DNA from: Paenirhizobium naphthalenivorans
GTDB lineage: Bacteria; Pseudomonadota; Alphaproteobacteria; Rhizobiales; Rhizobiaceae
DNA length: 49,612 nt
Assembly (NCBI RefSeq): GCF_007992095.1
Contig: NZ_BJZP01000030.1
Span: 1 to 49,612, forward strand
Reading direction: 5' to 3'
The position numbers were made by a program, and so were the translations under genes. Below, piece after piece: positions 8,403-16,209 of the stretch; position 1 is the stretch's first letter; each line of letters opens with the position of its first letter. The notes under the pieces were generated by a model. It saw only the letters and a program-made list of their open reading frames with translations, was not told the DNA's origin and did no database searches.

Positions 8403-9170
8403 ATGAGGACTGCAATAGTCACTGGAGCCAGTCGCGGATTGGGGCGAGCCTTCGCAATCGGACTGGCAAGGGACGGCTTCGCGCTGAGCCTTTGCGCTCG
8501 CGATACGGAGGGTCTGGAGGCGACTGCCGAAATGGCGCGGGCCGCTGGTTCACCCAAGGTCGTCCTCGTCGCCGCAGATCTTTCGCAGACGGGTGCCGCC
8601 GAAAAGGTCGTTGGCGCCACATTGGAGGCGACCGGGCGCATCGATGCATTGATCAATAATGCGGGCGCGACCAAGCGGGGCGATTTCTTCGTGCTGACTG
8701 AGGACGATTTTCTTGAAGGCTTCGCACTCAAGTTTCACGCGACGGTGCGCTTCTGCAAGGCCGCCTGGCCCGCCTTGGCCGAAAGCAAGGGCGCGATTGT
8801 GAACATCTCCGGCGTCGGCGCTCACACCCCGGAACCCGATTTCACCATCGGCGGTTCTGTCAACTCCGCGCTGATCAATTTCACCAAGGCCATCTCCAAG
8901 CGCGTCGGAGATACCGGGATGCGGATCAACACCCTATGCCCCGGCCACATCGTCACAGACCGACTTGCCAAGCGTATCGAAACTCTGGCCCGGGAGCGGG
9001 GGATTTTGCTTGAGGACGCACGCGAGGAAATGCGCCTGGAGCAGGGCATCCAGCGCTTTGCCGATCCTGAAGAAGTCGCAAACGTGGTCCGTTTTCTTTG
9101 CAGTCCGGCCGCATCGTACATTCATGGCGCCGTCATCAACGTGGATGGTGGCGCAACGCCAGGGATCTGA
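8403..9170 (+). CDS. Short-chain dehydrogenase/reductase-like protein lacking the YxxxK motif
   Basis: A 255-residue SDR-fold protein. The cofactor motif TGASRGLG is at residues 7-14 and NNAG at 85-88; the active-site Ser is present (NISGVG, S136). The expected YxxxK is replaced by GGSVN at 150-154, within an otherwise aligned helix (SALINFTKAIS). A classical Tyr/Lys-based hydride transfer is therefore doubtful; it may use a different acid/base, or not be a dehydrogenase. The start is set at 8403 because GAGAGGA lies upstream at good spacing; an ATG at 8385 overlaps that site. It stands alone between a GntR-type operator and a convergent gntR gene, so it is probably part of the same regulon as the B6 genes. 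Confidence 0.82.
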   Translation: MRTAIVTGASRGLGRAFAIGLARDGFALSLCARDTEGLEATAEMARAAGSPKVVLVAADLSQTGAAEKVVGATLEATGRIDALINNAGATKRGDFFVLTEDDFLEGFALKFHATVRFCKAAWPALAESKGAIVNISGVGAHTPEPDFTIGGSVNSALINFTKAISKRVGDTGMRINTLCPGHIVTDRLAKRIETLARERGILLEDAREEMRLEQGIQRFADPEEVANVVRFLCSPAASYIHGAVINVDGGATPGI

Positions 9171-9173
9171 CTA

Positions 9174-9195
9174 TTCGGCCCGTAGTCGGGCCGAA
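9174..9195. terminator. Hairpin between convergent SDR and gntR genes
   Basis: TTCGGCCC-GTAGTC-GGGCCGAA, perfect 8-bp stem and 6-nt loop, fills the 26-nt gap between the convergent stops at 9170 and 9197. There is no long T-run on either side, so it may act as a weak bidirectional terminator or a barrier to read-through. Confidence 0.5.
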
Positions 9196-9196
9196 C

Positions 9197-9913
9197 TCAG
9201 TCTTCGCCTTCTTCGGCCAGCCGCTCGCGCAGGATGGCGACCGCGGTCTTCCCGGCGTTCATCACATGACGCGCGGCGGCCTTGCGGGCTTCCTTTCCTC
9301 GTCGGGCGGCGAGGTGCCCGACGACCTCCTCAAGTTCCTCAAGGCTCTCTCGCGTCCGCCCAGGTGCGCCCAACGATGTTGCGCGCAAAACCATCACGCG
9401 TGCGTTGAGCGAGGAAAGCGTATGCCCCAAGGCCTCGTTGTGGGCCCCGTAGATCAGGCAATCGTAAAAGGCGTTCTTCGCGGTCAACCGTTCCAGCGGA
9501 TCCGTAATCTTCTCTCCGCGTTTCAGAACCTCGAATGCAGCCTTCAACGCCTCGATATCCTCATCCGTCGCATTGCGGGCGAACAACTCGCAGGCCAATC
9601 CTTCCAGTTCGATCCGTACCTGATAGATACCCTCCGCCTGTTCCGGAAGCAGACGAGCGACGATCGGCCCGCGATGGGGGACGACCTGCACCAGGCCCTC
9701 GCTCTCCAGCTGACGCAGTGCCTCACGCACGGCGGTGCGGCTTACGCCGGTCATTTCGCAGAGATCCCGCTCGGTGATGCGCTCCCCGGCTTTGAAGTAT
9801 CCAACCGCAATCGAGTCGCGGATGCTCTCGGTGACGCTGTGGCGGACGGGTGCCGCAGCCTTGATGACCTTGAAATCAATGGGCGGAGTTTTCCGATGCA
9901 GAAGCTTAGCCAT
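9197..9913 (-). CDS. GntR-family regulator, FadR/VanR subfamily (FCD domain)
   Basis: A 238-residue DNA-binding regulator. Residues ~25-90 form the winged helix-turn-helix (VTESIRDSIAVGYFKAGERI, then LCEMTGVSRTAVREALRQLE and GLVQVVPHRGPIV). The rest, ~100-230, is an all-helical FCD ligand domain (QVRIELEGLACELFA; FYDCLIYGAHNEAL with the metal-binding His pattern). FCD regulators usually sense carboxylated metabolites and repress catabolic genes. A perfect palindrome lies 34 nt upstream of its start and related sites precede the SDR gene and lie between the two B6-type operons, so it is the likely local regulator. The ligand might be a pyridine carboxylate or a substituted maleate; this is inference. 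Confidence 0.9.
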   Translation of the reverse strand: MAKLLHRKTPPIDFKVIKAAAPVRHSVTESIRDSIAVGYFKAGERITERDLCEMTGVSRTAVREALRQLESEGLVQVVPHRGPIVARLLPEQAEGIYQVRIELEGLACELFARNATDEDIEALKAAFEVLKRGEKITDPLERLTAKNAFYDCLIYGAHNEALGHTLSSLNARVMVLRATSLGAPGRTRESLEELEEVVGHLAARRGKEARKAAARHVMNAGKTAVAILRERLAEEGED

Positions 9914-9946
9914 CAGTTGGTGCTCCGTTTGCGAACTGAAAGTTGA

Positions 9947-9959
9947 TAATACGGTATTA
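9947..9959. promoter_or_regulatory. Candidate GntR operator, site A (autoregulatory)
   Basis: TAATAC-G-GTATTA is a perfect 13-bp palindrome 34-46 nt upstream of the gntR start codon. Short A/T-rich palindromes ending in TAC/GTA are typical of FadR-type GntR operators. It defines the motif found again at 8279-8291 (11/13) and 15623-15635 (9/13). Confidence 0.6.
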
Positions 9960-10448
9960 CTACACGGAAACTGCCTGCTTTAAAAGCGCTAGATTGCCCG
10001 AGTGCCTGTTTTGGATGCAGTGTCCTGTTCGTGGTTGTTCGCGGCCGGGTGTCTTGCAGATGCCCTTGCGTGAAAATCTCAGTCCTCATGGCGTCGATCA
10101 ATCAAGAAAAATCGAGAACATCAAGAATTTTATTCATGTTTTAAATTTAGTGAAATTCTACATATTATTAAAATTCGGGTATCTTTTAAGTATATCCATA
10201 CCTTTTTAGGGAATAAGTATATGGATTGTTCGGACGCATATTCGTTATTACCGAATTCCGGAACAGTTGTTACCGCCAGAATTTAGGGCTTTTCGCTAAT
10301 CTCAACAGCTTTCCGACGTGTGCGATCTCCCCGGTGGGGGCCAGTCCACAAGGTCAAAGCGGGCGTCGAGTCGGAGGACCTCCCGGAGTGGCGCCACGGC
10401 TCCGGGAAACATGTTTCGACTGCAACGCCCCTCATGTCGGAGGAAGCC
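9960..10448. other. Non-coding gap with AT-rich core
   Basis: About 490 bp between the gntR promoter and the stop of the aminotransferase gene hold no convincing gene. Bases 10080-10230 are strikingly AT-rich compared with all neighbours. A weak copy of the GntR palindrome (TATTACCGAATTC, 10246-10258, 10/13) occurs inside. Bases 10374-10417 are dense in short palindromes (GGAGGACCTCC; the stem at 10381-10407; GAAACATGTTTC at 10406-10417). It may be a scar of a deleted gene or insertion, or a long regulatory region. Confidence 0.5.
10381..10407 (-). terminator. Stem-loop downstream of the aminotransferase operon
   Basis: TCCCGGAG and CTCCGGGA, perfect 8-bp arms around an 11-nt loop that itself contains TGGCGCCA, lie 42 nt after the last stop of the five-gene minus operon. 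No T-tract follows, so termination is only suggested. Confidence 0.4.
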
Positions 10449-11633
10449 TTACGCCTGCGCTTCGCCGATCACAGTCATCGCCGCCGCGACGCCGGCTCCT
10501 ACATCGATCCCTTTCACGCCGGCCGCCTGGAGGCCACCCGCAATGGCTGCGACAGAAATAAGCGAATAGGTCGGACGCGCTGTCGGCCCCATGTGCCCAA
10601 TGCGGGTGAGCTTGCCTAGTGTCTCTGCGCGTCCCGACGAGAAGACGATGCCGTAGCGAGCCCGGATCGATGCCCGCAGCTTTGCCTCATCAACACCATC
10701 CGGAATTGCGACTGCGGTACAGGTCGGCGAGGCAATCGCTTCACTTGCTGCCCAAAGTCTGAGGCCGGCGGCCTGGATCCCTGCTCGGCAGGCCTTGGCC
10801 GTCAAGGCATGACGTGCCCACACAGCCTGTTCTCCCTCCTCCAGATAAAGATCGAGTGCCGCATCAAGGGCATAGATCTCTGAGACGGACGGGGTGAAGG
10901 GGAACGGCTGACTCGCATCGAACGCTTGTTTCCAGTCGCTGATGGACAGGATGGAGGCGGTCGGAGCGTCTGGGTTGGCCGCGATCTTCTCCCAGGCTGC
11001 CTCGCTCACATGCAAGAGAGACAGTCCCGGCGGGCAACCGAGGCATTTGTTCGGTCCCGTCACGAAGATGTCGGCACAACAGGTTTCCGGCAGGACTTCC
11101 ATTCCGCCGAATGCCGATACGGAATCGACGATCAGGAGTCTTCCGGCCTCACGCACGACCGCGCCGATTTGCGCGACGGGATTGACCGTGCCGGACGGCG
11201 TATCGTGATGGCAAATGGAGACGATGGCAATGTCGGGACGCTTCTTCAGCATGTCGGCCACAGCATCCGCAGTGAGCACTTCGTTGTAAGGAACTTCCAG
11301 TTCGACCAGTTCCTTTGCGTAGCGCGCAGCCCAGAAGCCGAAGCCTTTTCCGTACACCCCTGAAACGAGGTTGAGCACGACGTCATTCTTGGCGATCAGC
11401 GACGCAGCCGCAGCCTCGAGCCCTAGCACGGGCTCGCCCTGAAGGATCACCGGCGGAGCGGTCGTGTGGAAGACCTGCCGAACCTTCGCGTTCGTTGCCT
11501 CATATTGCTCGAGGAAAGCCGGATCGTAGTCGTAGAGAACAGGCCTGGACAACGCCCGCAACACCGCAGGATAGGCGTCCACCGGGCCGGTCGTCAGCGT
11601 GAATATCGGATCTGAATATGTTCTGCGGCTCAT
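10449..11633 (-). CDS. ppaT: Pyridoxamine-pyruvate aminotransferase
   Basis: A 394-residue fold-type I, class V aminotransferase. It closely resembles the Mesorhizobium loti enzyme that converts pyridoxamine and pyruvate to pyridoxal and alanine, the entry step for pyridoxamine in vitamin B6 degradation. Shared stretches include GEPVLGLEAAAASLI, LNLVSGVYGKGFGFWA, CHHDTPSGT, VTGPNKCLG and LTRIGHMGPTA. The residues I recall as key in that enzyme (Glu68, Lys197, Arg336, Arg345) fall here at Glu67, Lys196, Arg335 and Arg344, the same offset each time. Lys196 would bind pyridoxal as substrate. It is the last gene of the minus operon, 18 nt after the MmgE/PrpD gene. An alanine-glyoxylate-type enzyme of other specificity is the main alternative. 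Confidence 0.86.
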   Translation of the reverse strand: MSRRTYSDPIFTLTTGPVDAYPAVLRALSRPVLYDYDPAFLEQYEATNAKVRQVFHTTAPPVILQGEPVLGLEAAAASLIAKNDVVLNLVSGVYGKGFGFWAARYAKELVELEVPYNEVLTADAVADMLKKRPDIAIVSICHHDTPSGTVNPVAQIGAVVREAGRLLIVDSVSAFGGMEVLPETCCADIFVTGPNKCLGCPPGLSLLHVSEAAWEKIAANPDAPTASILSISDWKQAFDASQPFPFTPSVSEIYALDAALDLYLEEGEQAVWARHALTAKACRAGIQAAGLRLWAASEAIASPTCTAVAIPDGVDEAKLRASIRARYGIVFSSGRAETLGKLTRIGHMGPTARPTYSLISVAAIAGGLQAAGVKGIDVGAGVAAAMTVIGEAQA

Positions 11634-11651
11634 GAGTTTCTCCTGTGATCT

Positions 11652-13013
11652 CTATTCTGGAAAAATTGCAGGCTGTGTTGCGCGCAGGAACGCCGCGCCA
11701 TCGACGGCGTCGTCTAGGCTCTCCAGGGCGGCAATTAGGGCGTCGACCTTAAGGTGAAGACATCGCCACGTTACCTGGTCGCGGAATTTTCCGGCGAGGT
11801 CCGCATCGCTCAGCGGGTGGTCGAGCCCGCTTTTCGCGGCCGTGACCTTGTGCAGGATCTCGCGTCCTCCGCTCAGGCGAAGACAGATCTGCACCGCGTC
11901 CAGTGCAGTGGTGGGGTCGTCGCGGAAAACGAGTTTGTCGCTGAGCGCGCGGACCTGTGGATCGGCGACCGCATCGTCGGAAAAGGCAGCCAGATCGGCA
12001 CTTCCGTGCAGCAGGCTGACGGCGACAGCATGTTGAGCGCTGACCTGCGCCAACCGACCGGAAGTCACGCCGGGCCGGTCGGTTCGCTGACGCAGGAGCG
12101 GATGGCCGATGAGCTCCACCGACTCGATGTCAGCCGCGCCGAAACCGCCTTTCGCATGCAGTGCCAGACATGCCTCGATCACAGGGTTCAGTACGACGCC
12201 GCACGGGTAGGGTTTGAAGGTGTTGCTGAGTATTTCCCAGCGGCTGCCGAGCTCTCCGGTGATGGCAGAATAGTCCGGCGCGTCCGAGTGAAGCGCCAGA
12301 AAACCGCGCTTTCCCTCCAGCGGGGCTTCGGGGCCGGTGTACCCGTCGGCGGCGAGCAGCGCGGCCATCAGACCGCCGCGCGCAGCCTGGCCCACCGAGA
12401 GGCTTTTCGACATGGTGCCGAGCGTTTCGACCGACCCCGCGCCTTGCGCCAGCGCATGTCCGAGTGCGTCGACCAGTTGGGACGGCGACAGGTCGAGCAG
12501 GCGCCCGGCCGCCATGGCCGCGCCGAAAATCCCGCATGTCGACGTGATGTGCCAGCCGCGTGCATAGTGCATCGGATGGAGAGCGTTCCCCAGACGACAC
12601 GTGACCTCTGCCCCGAGCACAAACGCCTCGATGAGTGCGCGGCCGCTGACTGGCTTTCCCTTGGCGGCCAGGGTTTCCGCCAAGGCCAAGACGGCAGGTC
12701 CGACGGGCGCCGAGGGGTGGATTACGGTCGGGATATGCGTATCGTCATAGTCGAAGATATTTGCCGAAGCCGCATTTATGTAAGCAGCCCATAACATATC
12801 GGCCCGTTCTGGGCGTCCGATCAACGTATTGGTCGCAGGACCAGAGAAGACCGGCAGCAGGGCTGCCAGTTTGTCGATGGCCGCTTCGCCGGAGCCGCCG
12901 ATTGCCGTACCCACCATGTTGAGCAGGGAACGCCGCCCGGCAAGGAGGGCGGAATCAGGCAGCGTCGGCGGCATGTGTACGAAGGCGGCGAGAGTAGCAC
13001 TGACGCTCGTCAT
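11652..13013 (-). CDS. MmgE/PrpD-family dehydratase/isomerase-like protein
   Basis: About 453 residues of the MmgE/PrpD fold (2-methylcitrate dehydratase, cis-aconitate decarboxylase and iminodisuccinate epimerase relatives). Landmarks are YDDTHIPTVIHPSAPVGPAVLA near residues 80-100, SMSKSLSVGQAARGGLMAALLA-type text around 190-210, and KPYPCGVVLNPVIEACLAL around 265-285. The start at 13013 follows the previous stop by one base (TGACATG); longer forms from 13064 overlap the previous gene by 50 nt and lack a ribosome site. In this operon it could act on a substituted maleate or citraconate-like diacid produced after ring opening. Family members vary widely in chemistry, so the reaction is not certain. 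Confidence 0.85.
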   Translation of the reverse strand: MTSVSATLAAFVHMPPTLPDSALLAGRRSLLNMVGTAIGGSGEAAIDKLAALLPVFSGPATNTLIGRPERADMLWAAYINAASANIFDYDDTHIPTVIHPSAPVGPAVLALAETLAAKGKPVSGRALIEAFVLGAEVTCRLGNALHPMHYARGWHITSTCGIFGAAMAAGRLLDLSPSQLVDALGHALAQGAGSVETLGTMSKSLSVGQAARGGLMAALLAADGYTGPEAPLEGKRGFLALHSDAPDYSAITGELGSRWEILSNTFKPYPCGVVLNPVIEACLALHAKGGFGAADIESVELIGHPLLRQRTDRPGVTSGRLAQVSAQHAVAVSLLHGSADLAAFSDDAVADPQVRALSDKLVFRDDPTTALDAVQICLRLSGGREILHKVTAAKSGLDHPLSDADLAGKFRDQVTWRCLHLKVDALIAALESLDDAVDGAAFLRATQPAIFPE

Positions 13014-13014
13014 G

Positions 13015-13911
13015 TCAGGCGCCGGCGGCCTTGCCGCGTACTTCGGTATCCGCCCACTTCTCAAGGGGGCGGATGATCGCTGTCATATCGGCCGACGGGC
13101 CGCAATCGGCTTTGGTGATCGAAAAGAGCATCCGCACCGCATTGCCGACCAGCATGGGCACGCCGAGCCGATCGGCTTCCTCGAGGCAAAGGCGGATGTC
13201 TTTGAGTGACAACCCAATGGCGAAGCCGAAGTCGAAACCGCGCGGCAGGACGAAACGGGGAATCTTGTCGACGCTTGCGGAGGTGCGACCGGATCCGGCA
13301 TTGAGCACCTCAATCATGACGTCGGCATCAAGGCCGGCCTTGGCGCCCATCACCATAGCCTCGGATGTGATCGCCAGCGCTGCAGCCGAGCAGATGTTGT
13401 TGATGAGCTTCATCACCTGAGCCTTCCCAGGCTCTTCGGCGACGCGTATCACCTTGCCGAGAGTGAGGAGCATCGGCTCGACAACGGCGAAATCGGCCGA
13501 TGGGCCCGCGGCCATCAGAGCCAAGGTGCCTTTCGTCGCGCCCGCGACGCCACCTGATACCGGACTGTCGACCAAAGCGATGCCAGCTGCGGACAAGATC
13601 TCCGCCAGATCCATCTCGGCCTTCGGGCCGGTTGTGGAAAGGTCGACAACGCGTTTCACGATGCCGGGATTTTCGGCAATATTCCGGCCGACGGCCAGTA
13701 CCACCTCAGGCGTGGGCAGCGACAGGAAAAGCGTTTCCGCGCGCCCGGTCAGTTCAGGAATGGTCGCTGCCGCCACTGCCCCGGCATCCGTCAGGGCGGT
13801 GACCGCCGCTTCGGCACGATCATTGACGACAAGCGTGTAGCCCGCGCCGATAATGCGCTCCGCCATCGGACGGCCCATGTTGCCGAGGCCAATGAAACCA
13901 ATCTCACTCAT
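13015..13911 (-). CDS. Beta-hydroxyacid dehydrogenase (3-hydroxyisobutyrate dehydrogenase family)
   Basis: A 298-residue NAD(P)-dependent dehydrogenase. The Rossmann motif GFIGLGNMGRPMA is at residues 5-16, the substrate-binding DSPVSGG at 115-121 and the catalytic Lys in GKAQVMKLINN (K168), all canonical. The family oxidises CH2OH groups beta to a carboxylate. Vitamin B6 derivatives carry hydroxymethyl groups that become beta to carboxylates after ring opening, so a role on such an intermediate is logical but inferred. It is third in the minus operon, 29 nt after the SDR gene and 1 nt before mmgE/prpD. Confidence 0.9.
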   Translation of the reverse strand: MSEIGFIGLGNMGRPMAERIIGAGYTLVVNDRAEAAVTALTDAGAVAAATIPELTGRAETLFLSLPTPEVVLAVGRNIAENPGIVKRVVDLSTTGPKAEMDLAEILSAAGIALVDSPVSGGVAGATKGTLALMAAGPSADFAVVEPMLLTLGKVIRVAEEPGKAQVMKLINNICSAAALAITSEAMVMGAKAGLDADVMIEVLNAGSGRTSASVDKIPRFVLPRGFDFGFAIGLSLKDIRLCLEEADRLGVPMLVGNAVRMLFSITKADCGPSADMTAIIRPLEKWADTEVRGKAAGA

Positions 13912-13940
13912 TCAACTCTCCTGTTGTCGCGGCTCGCTCT

Positions 13941-14723
13941 TCAAGCGAAAGACCAGCCATTGTCTACGGGGATGGCCGCGCCATTGATGCCCTCACTCGA
14001 GGGGCCGCAAAGGAACTGCGCAAGCGCCGTCACCGTCTCTATCGGAATGAACTTGCCCCCCGGCTGCCGGGTGGAAAGGAAAAGCCTCTCCGCCTCGTCG
14101 CGGGAAATGCCCTTGTCGTTCGCGAGCGTCTTGATGCGCTCGAGCGCCGAATCGGTCGCCATCAGGCCCGGGCAGATCGCGTTGCAGGTGATGCGCGTCG
14201 CGGCGAGCTCAAGCGCGACGGTGCGCGTCAGGCCGATCATCGCATGCTTGGTCGTCACGTAGTCCGCGCGCCCGGCAAGCGCCATCAGGCTGTAGACCGA
14301 GGCCATGTTGATGATGCGCCCCTGGTTTCGCTCCCGCATCTTTGGCAGGCACGCCCGGATCAGCCGGAACGGCGCCGACAGATTGACCTCGAGAGCCCGA
14401 TCCCAGTCCGCATCGCCGAGCGTCTCCACCGGCGACATCTTGCGGACCACGGCATTGTTGATCAGCACGTCGATCTGGCCGAGATGGCTTTCCGCCTCGT
14501 CGACGAGGCAGGCGGCGGCACCCGTTTCGGAGAGGTCGATTTCGACCGCGCCGACTGGGCGGCCGATTTCCTCGGCCAGTCCATCGGCTGCGTCTTCCAC
14601 GTCCGGCAGAATGTCGGTCAGAAAGACCCGATCTCCGGCCTTCGCAAAGGATCGTGCCAGTTCGAGCCCGAGGCCGACGGCGGAACCCGTAATCAGCACA
14701 CCTCGTCCGCTAGGGAATTTCAT
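13941..14723 (-). CDS. Short-chain dehydrogenase (3-hydroxybutyrate dehydrogenase-like)
   Basis: A 260-residue classical SDR: TGSAVGLG at residues 12-19, NNA at 89-91, Ser142, Tyr155 and Lys159 (YVTTK) all present. The C-terminal stretch GKFIPIETVTALAQFLCGPSSEGINGAAIPVD is typical of the 3-hydroxybutyrate dehydrogenase-like group. The start at 14723 overlaps the previous stop (ATGA) and has GGAGGA 9 nt upstream; an in-frame ATG at 14741 has no such support. In a B6 pathway it is the best local candidate for pyridoxal 4-dehydrogenase (pyridoxal to 4-pyridoxolactone), which is an SDR in M. loti, although it is not obviously that ortholog. It is immediately followed by genes for other oxidoreductases. 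Confidence 0.87.
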   Translation of the reverse strand: MKFPSGRGVLITGSAVGLGLELARSFAKAGDRVFLTDILPDVEDAADGLAEEIGRPVGAVEIDLSETGAAACLVDEAESHLGQIDVLINNAVVRKMSPVETLGDADWDRALEVNLSAPFRLIRACLPKMRERNQGRIINMASVYSLMALAGRADYVTTKHAMIGLTRTVALELAATRITCNAICPGLMATDSALERIKTLANDKGISRDEAERLFLSTRQPGGKFIPIETVTALAQFLCGPSSEGINGAAIPVDNGWSFA

Positions 14724-15574
14724 CGCGAAAGTTCCTCCCACGACAGGGAAGGTGCGACGTCCAGCCGAACGACGACACCTTCCAGTTCCGTCGAGGCCGC
14801 GGGATAGGCCCGCATTACCGCCGGATCATGCCCCGGCACGATGTGATCGAGGCTGGGTGCCAGTTCGATCAGCCGCGAATAACCGCGAACAAGCGCCGCT
14901 TCGTCGAACAGCACCGGGAAAGGATTGCCACGTTCCATGTTGGCGTAGAAGTGCGTGGCGTCGGATGCGAGCACGACCCATCCGCGCTTGGTCATGACGC
15001 GAACAGCCTGCAATCCGGCGCTATGACCCGGTATCGCATGGAGCCAGAGGCCGGGCGTGAGCTCCTGGTCACCTCGGTGAAACTCAATTCTGCCGGCATA
15101 GAGGCTTCGAATGTAGGCAACGATATTCTCGACGTCGAAGGGTGCACGTGCCTTCGCATTGCACATGCATGGACCCGTGGCGTGACCCGCTTCGTCGACC
15201 TGGAGGTGGAACCGCGCAGCCGGAAAGCCCCCCAAGGTGCCCGCATGATCATAGTGAAGATGAGTCAAGATGACCTGCGACACCTCGCGAGCGTCGACGC
15301 CAAGCAGGGCGAGTGCGTCTGTGGGATGGCGCAGCAACGTGCGTCCGCGCGCCTTGGCCGCATCATGGCCGAATCCCGTGTCGATTACGAAGACCTCGTC
15401 TGCGCGGCGGGCCAGCCAGATGAAGTAGTCGAGATTGGCGCCCGCCTCATGTGGATCCGCACGGAGAAAGTTGTCCTTGGCGGTGCGCCCGCCGTGCATA
15501 GCATAGCGCAGGGCGTAAAGCTCGAATGGCACTATTCCTGCCTCAGACTCAGCCGTCGGGTCAATCATGCTCAT
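14720..15574 (-). CDS. Metallo-beta-lactamase-fold lactonase (AHL-lactonase/4-pyridoxolactonase-like)
   Basis: About 284 residues with the dinuclear zinc motif HLHYDH (H105, H107, D109, H110), a further His in IPGHSAG (H184), Asp in LASDATHFY (D205) and a late His in IVPGHD. The layout is that of the N-acyl homoserine lactonase group, which also contains 4-pyridoxolactonase, the enzyme opening 4-pyridoxolactone to 4-pyridoxate. It is the first gene of the operon that ends with the pyridoxamine aminotransferase, so lactone hydrolysis in B6 breakdown is a sensible role. It is not a close match to the M. loti 4-pyridoxolactonase as I recall it. Start chosen at 15574 (AGGA 5 nt upstream); 15592 and 15568 remain possible. 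Confidence 0.85.
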   Translation of the reverse strand: MSMIDPTAESEAGIVPFELYALRYAMHGGRTAKDNFLRADPHEAGANLDYFIWLARRADEVFVIDTGFGHDAAKARGRTLLRHPTDALALLGVDAREVSQVILTHLHYDHAGTLGGFPAARFHLQVDEAGHATGPCMCNAKARAPFDVENIVAYIRSLYAGRIEFHRGDQELTPGLWLHAIPGHSAGLQAVRVMTKRGWVVLASDATHFYANMERGNPFPVLFDEAALVRGYSRLIELAPSLDHIVPGHDPAVMRAYPAASTELEGVVVRLDVAPSLSWEELSR

Positions 15575-15622
15575 TCCAATCCTGGTCGCCATCCGAGATG
15601 GATTTCAAAACTGCTCTTACAA

Positions 15623-15635
15623 TATGACCGTAATC
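15623..15635. promoter_or_regulatory. Candidate GntR operator, site C (between divergent operons)
   Basis: TATGACCGTAATC matches 9 of 13 positions of the gntR autoregulatory palindrome. On the minus strand it lies between a possible -35 TTGTAT and -10 TATTGT (16-nt spacer) for the lactonase operon; on the plus strand it lies just upstream of the -35 at 15651. A second short repeat TTGT-CAT-ACAA (15636-15646) adjoins it. One regulator could control both operons here. Confidence 0.45.
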
Positions 15636-15650
15636 TTGTCATACAATCTA

Positions 15651-15680
15651 TTGACAGGTCAAGTCCGGCATGTCTAGATT
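15651..15680 (+). promoter_or_regulatory. Predicted promoter of the monooxygenase/NicX operon
   Basis: TTGACA (perfect -35, 15651-15656), an 18-nt spacer and TAGATT (15675-15680, 4 of 6). It lies 69 nt before the first start codon of the plus operon, and candidate operator sequences border it upstream. Confidence 0.55.
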
Positions 15681-15748
15681 TGAAGCATCAGGACGGCAGA
15701 GCCAGCGGCTCGACAAATGCCTGCCTGTCCACCTTAACGGAGAGATGC

Positions 15749-16150
15749 ATGACTCGTCCTGAATTCAGCGGTGAACAATTCCAGAAAGGTCTGCAGGTAA
15801 GGCGTGAAGTTCTTGGCGATGCCTATGTGGCGCCGTCACTGGCCAGCGCCGACGACCTCACCGCTCCCCTGCAAAAGCTCGTGACGGAGTGGTGCTGGGG
15901 AGAAATCTGGACCCGTCCGGGACTGGAACGCAAGACCCGCAGTTTCCTCAATCTCGCGATGCTGACGGCTCTCAATCGTCCGCACGAGGTCAAGATCCAT
16001 GTTCGCGGCGCGCTGAACAACGGCGTGACGGAGGAAGAGATCGTCGAGGTCATCCTGCAGGCGGCAATCTACTGCGGCGTTCCGGCCGCACTGGACTCAA
16101 TGCGGGTCGCCTCGGAAGTGATCCGCCAGGTGCGCGAAGAAAAAGCTTGA
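15749..16150 (+). CDS. Carboxymuconolactone decarboxylase-family protein
   Basis: A 133-residue AhpD/CMD-fold protein. It has the family shape: KTRSFLNLAMLTALNRPHEVKIHVRGALNNGVTEEEIVEVILQAAIYCGVPAALD is nearly identical in pattern to 4-carboxymuconolactone decarboxylases, with Cys in YCGVP and the conserved HVRGAL helix. The start at 15749 has GGAGAG 5-10 nt upstream. Such proteins decarboxylate gamma-lactones or act as thiol peroxidases. As first gene of the operon with the ring-opening enzymes it may decarboxylate a lactone intermediate; protocatechuate genes are absent here, so classical PcaC function is unlikely. Confidence 0.85.
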   Translation: MTRPEFSGEQFQKGLQVRREVLGDAYVAPSLASADDLTAPLQKLVTEWCWGEIWTRPGLERKTRSFLNLAMLTALNRPHEVKIHVRGALNNGVTEEEIVEVILQAAIYCGVPAALDSMRVASEVIRQVREEKA

Positions 16151-16209
16151 TTTGGCCTTGGTGTCCGAAGGGGCGCGATCGGCAATTCGAATTTCAACAG
16201 GAGGCCTAA

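Noticed and set aside
15749..16150. Calling the CMD-like gene pcaC
   Set aside because: No protocatechuate genes are nearby and the operon is a pyridine-type one, so the symbol would mislead.
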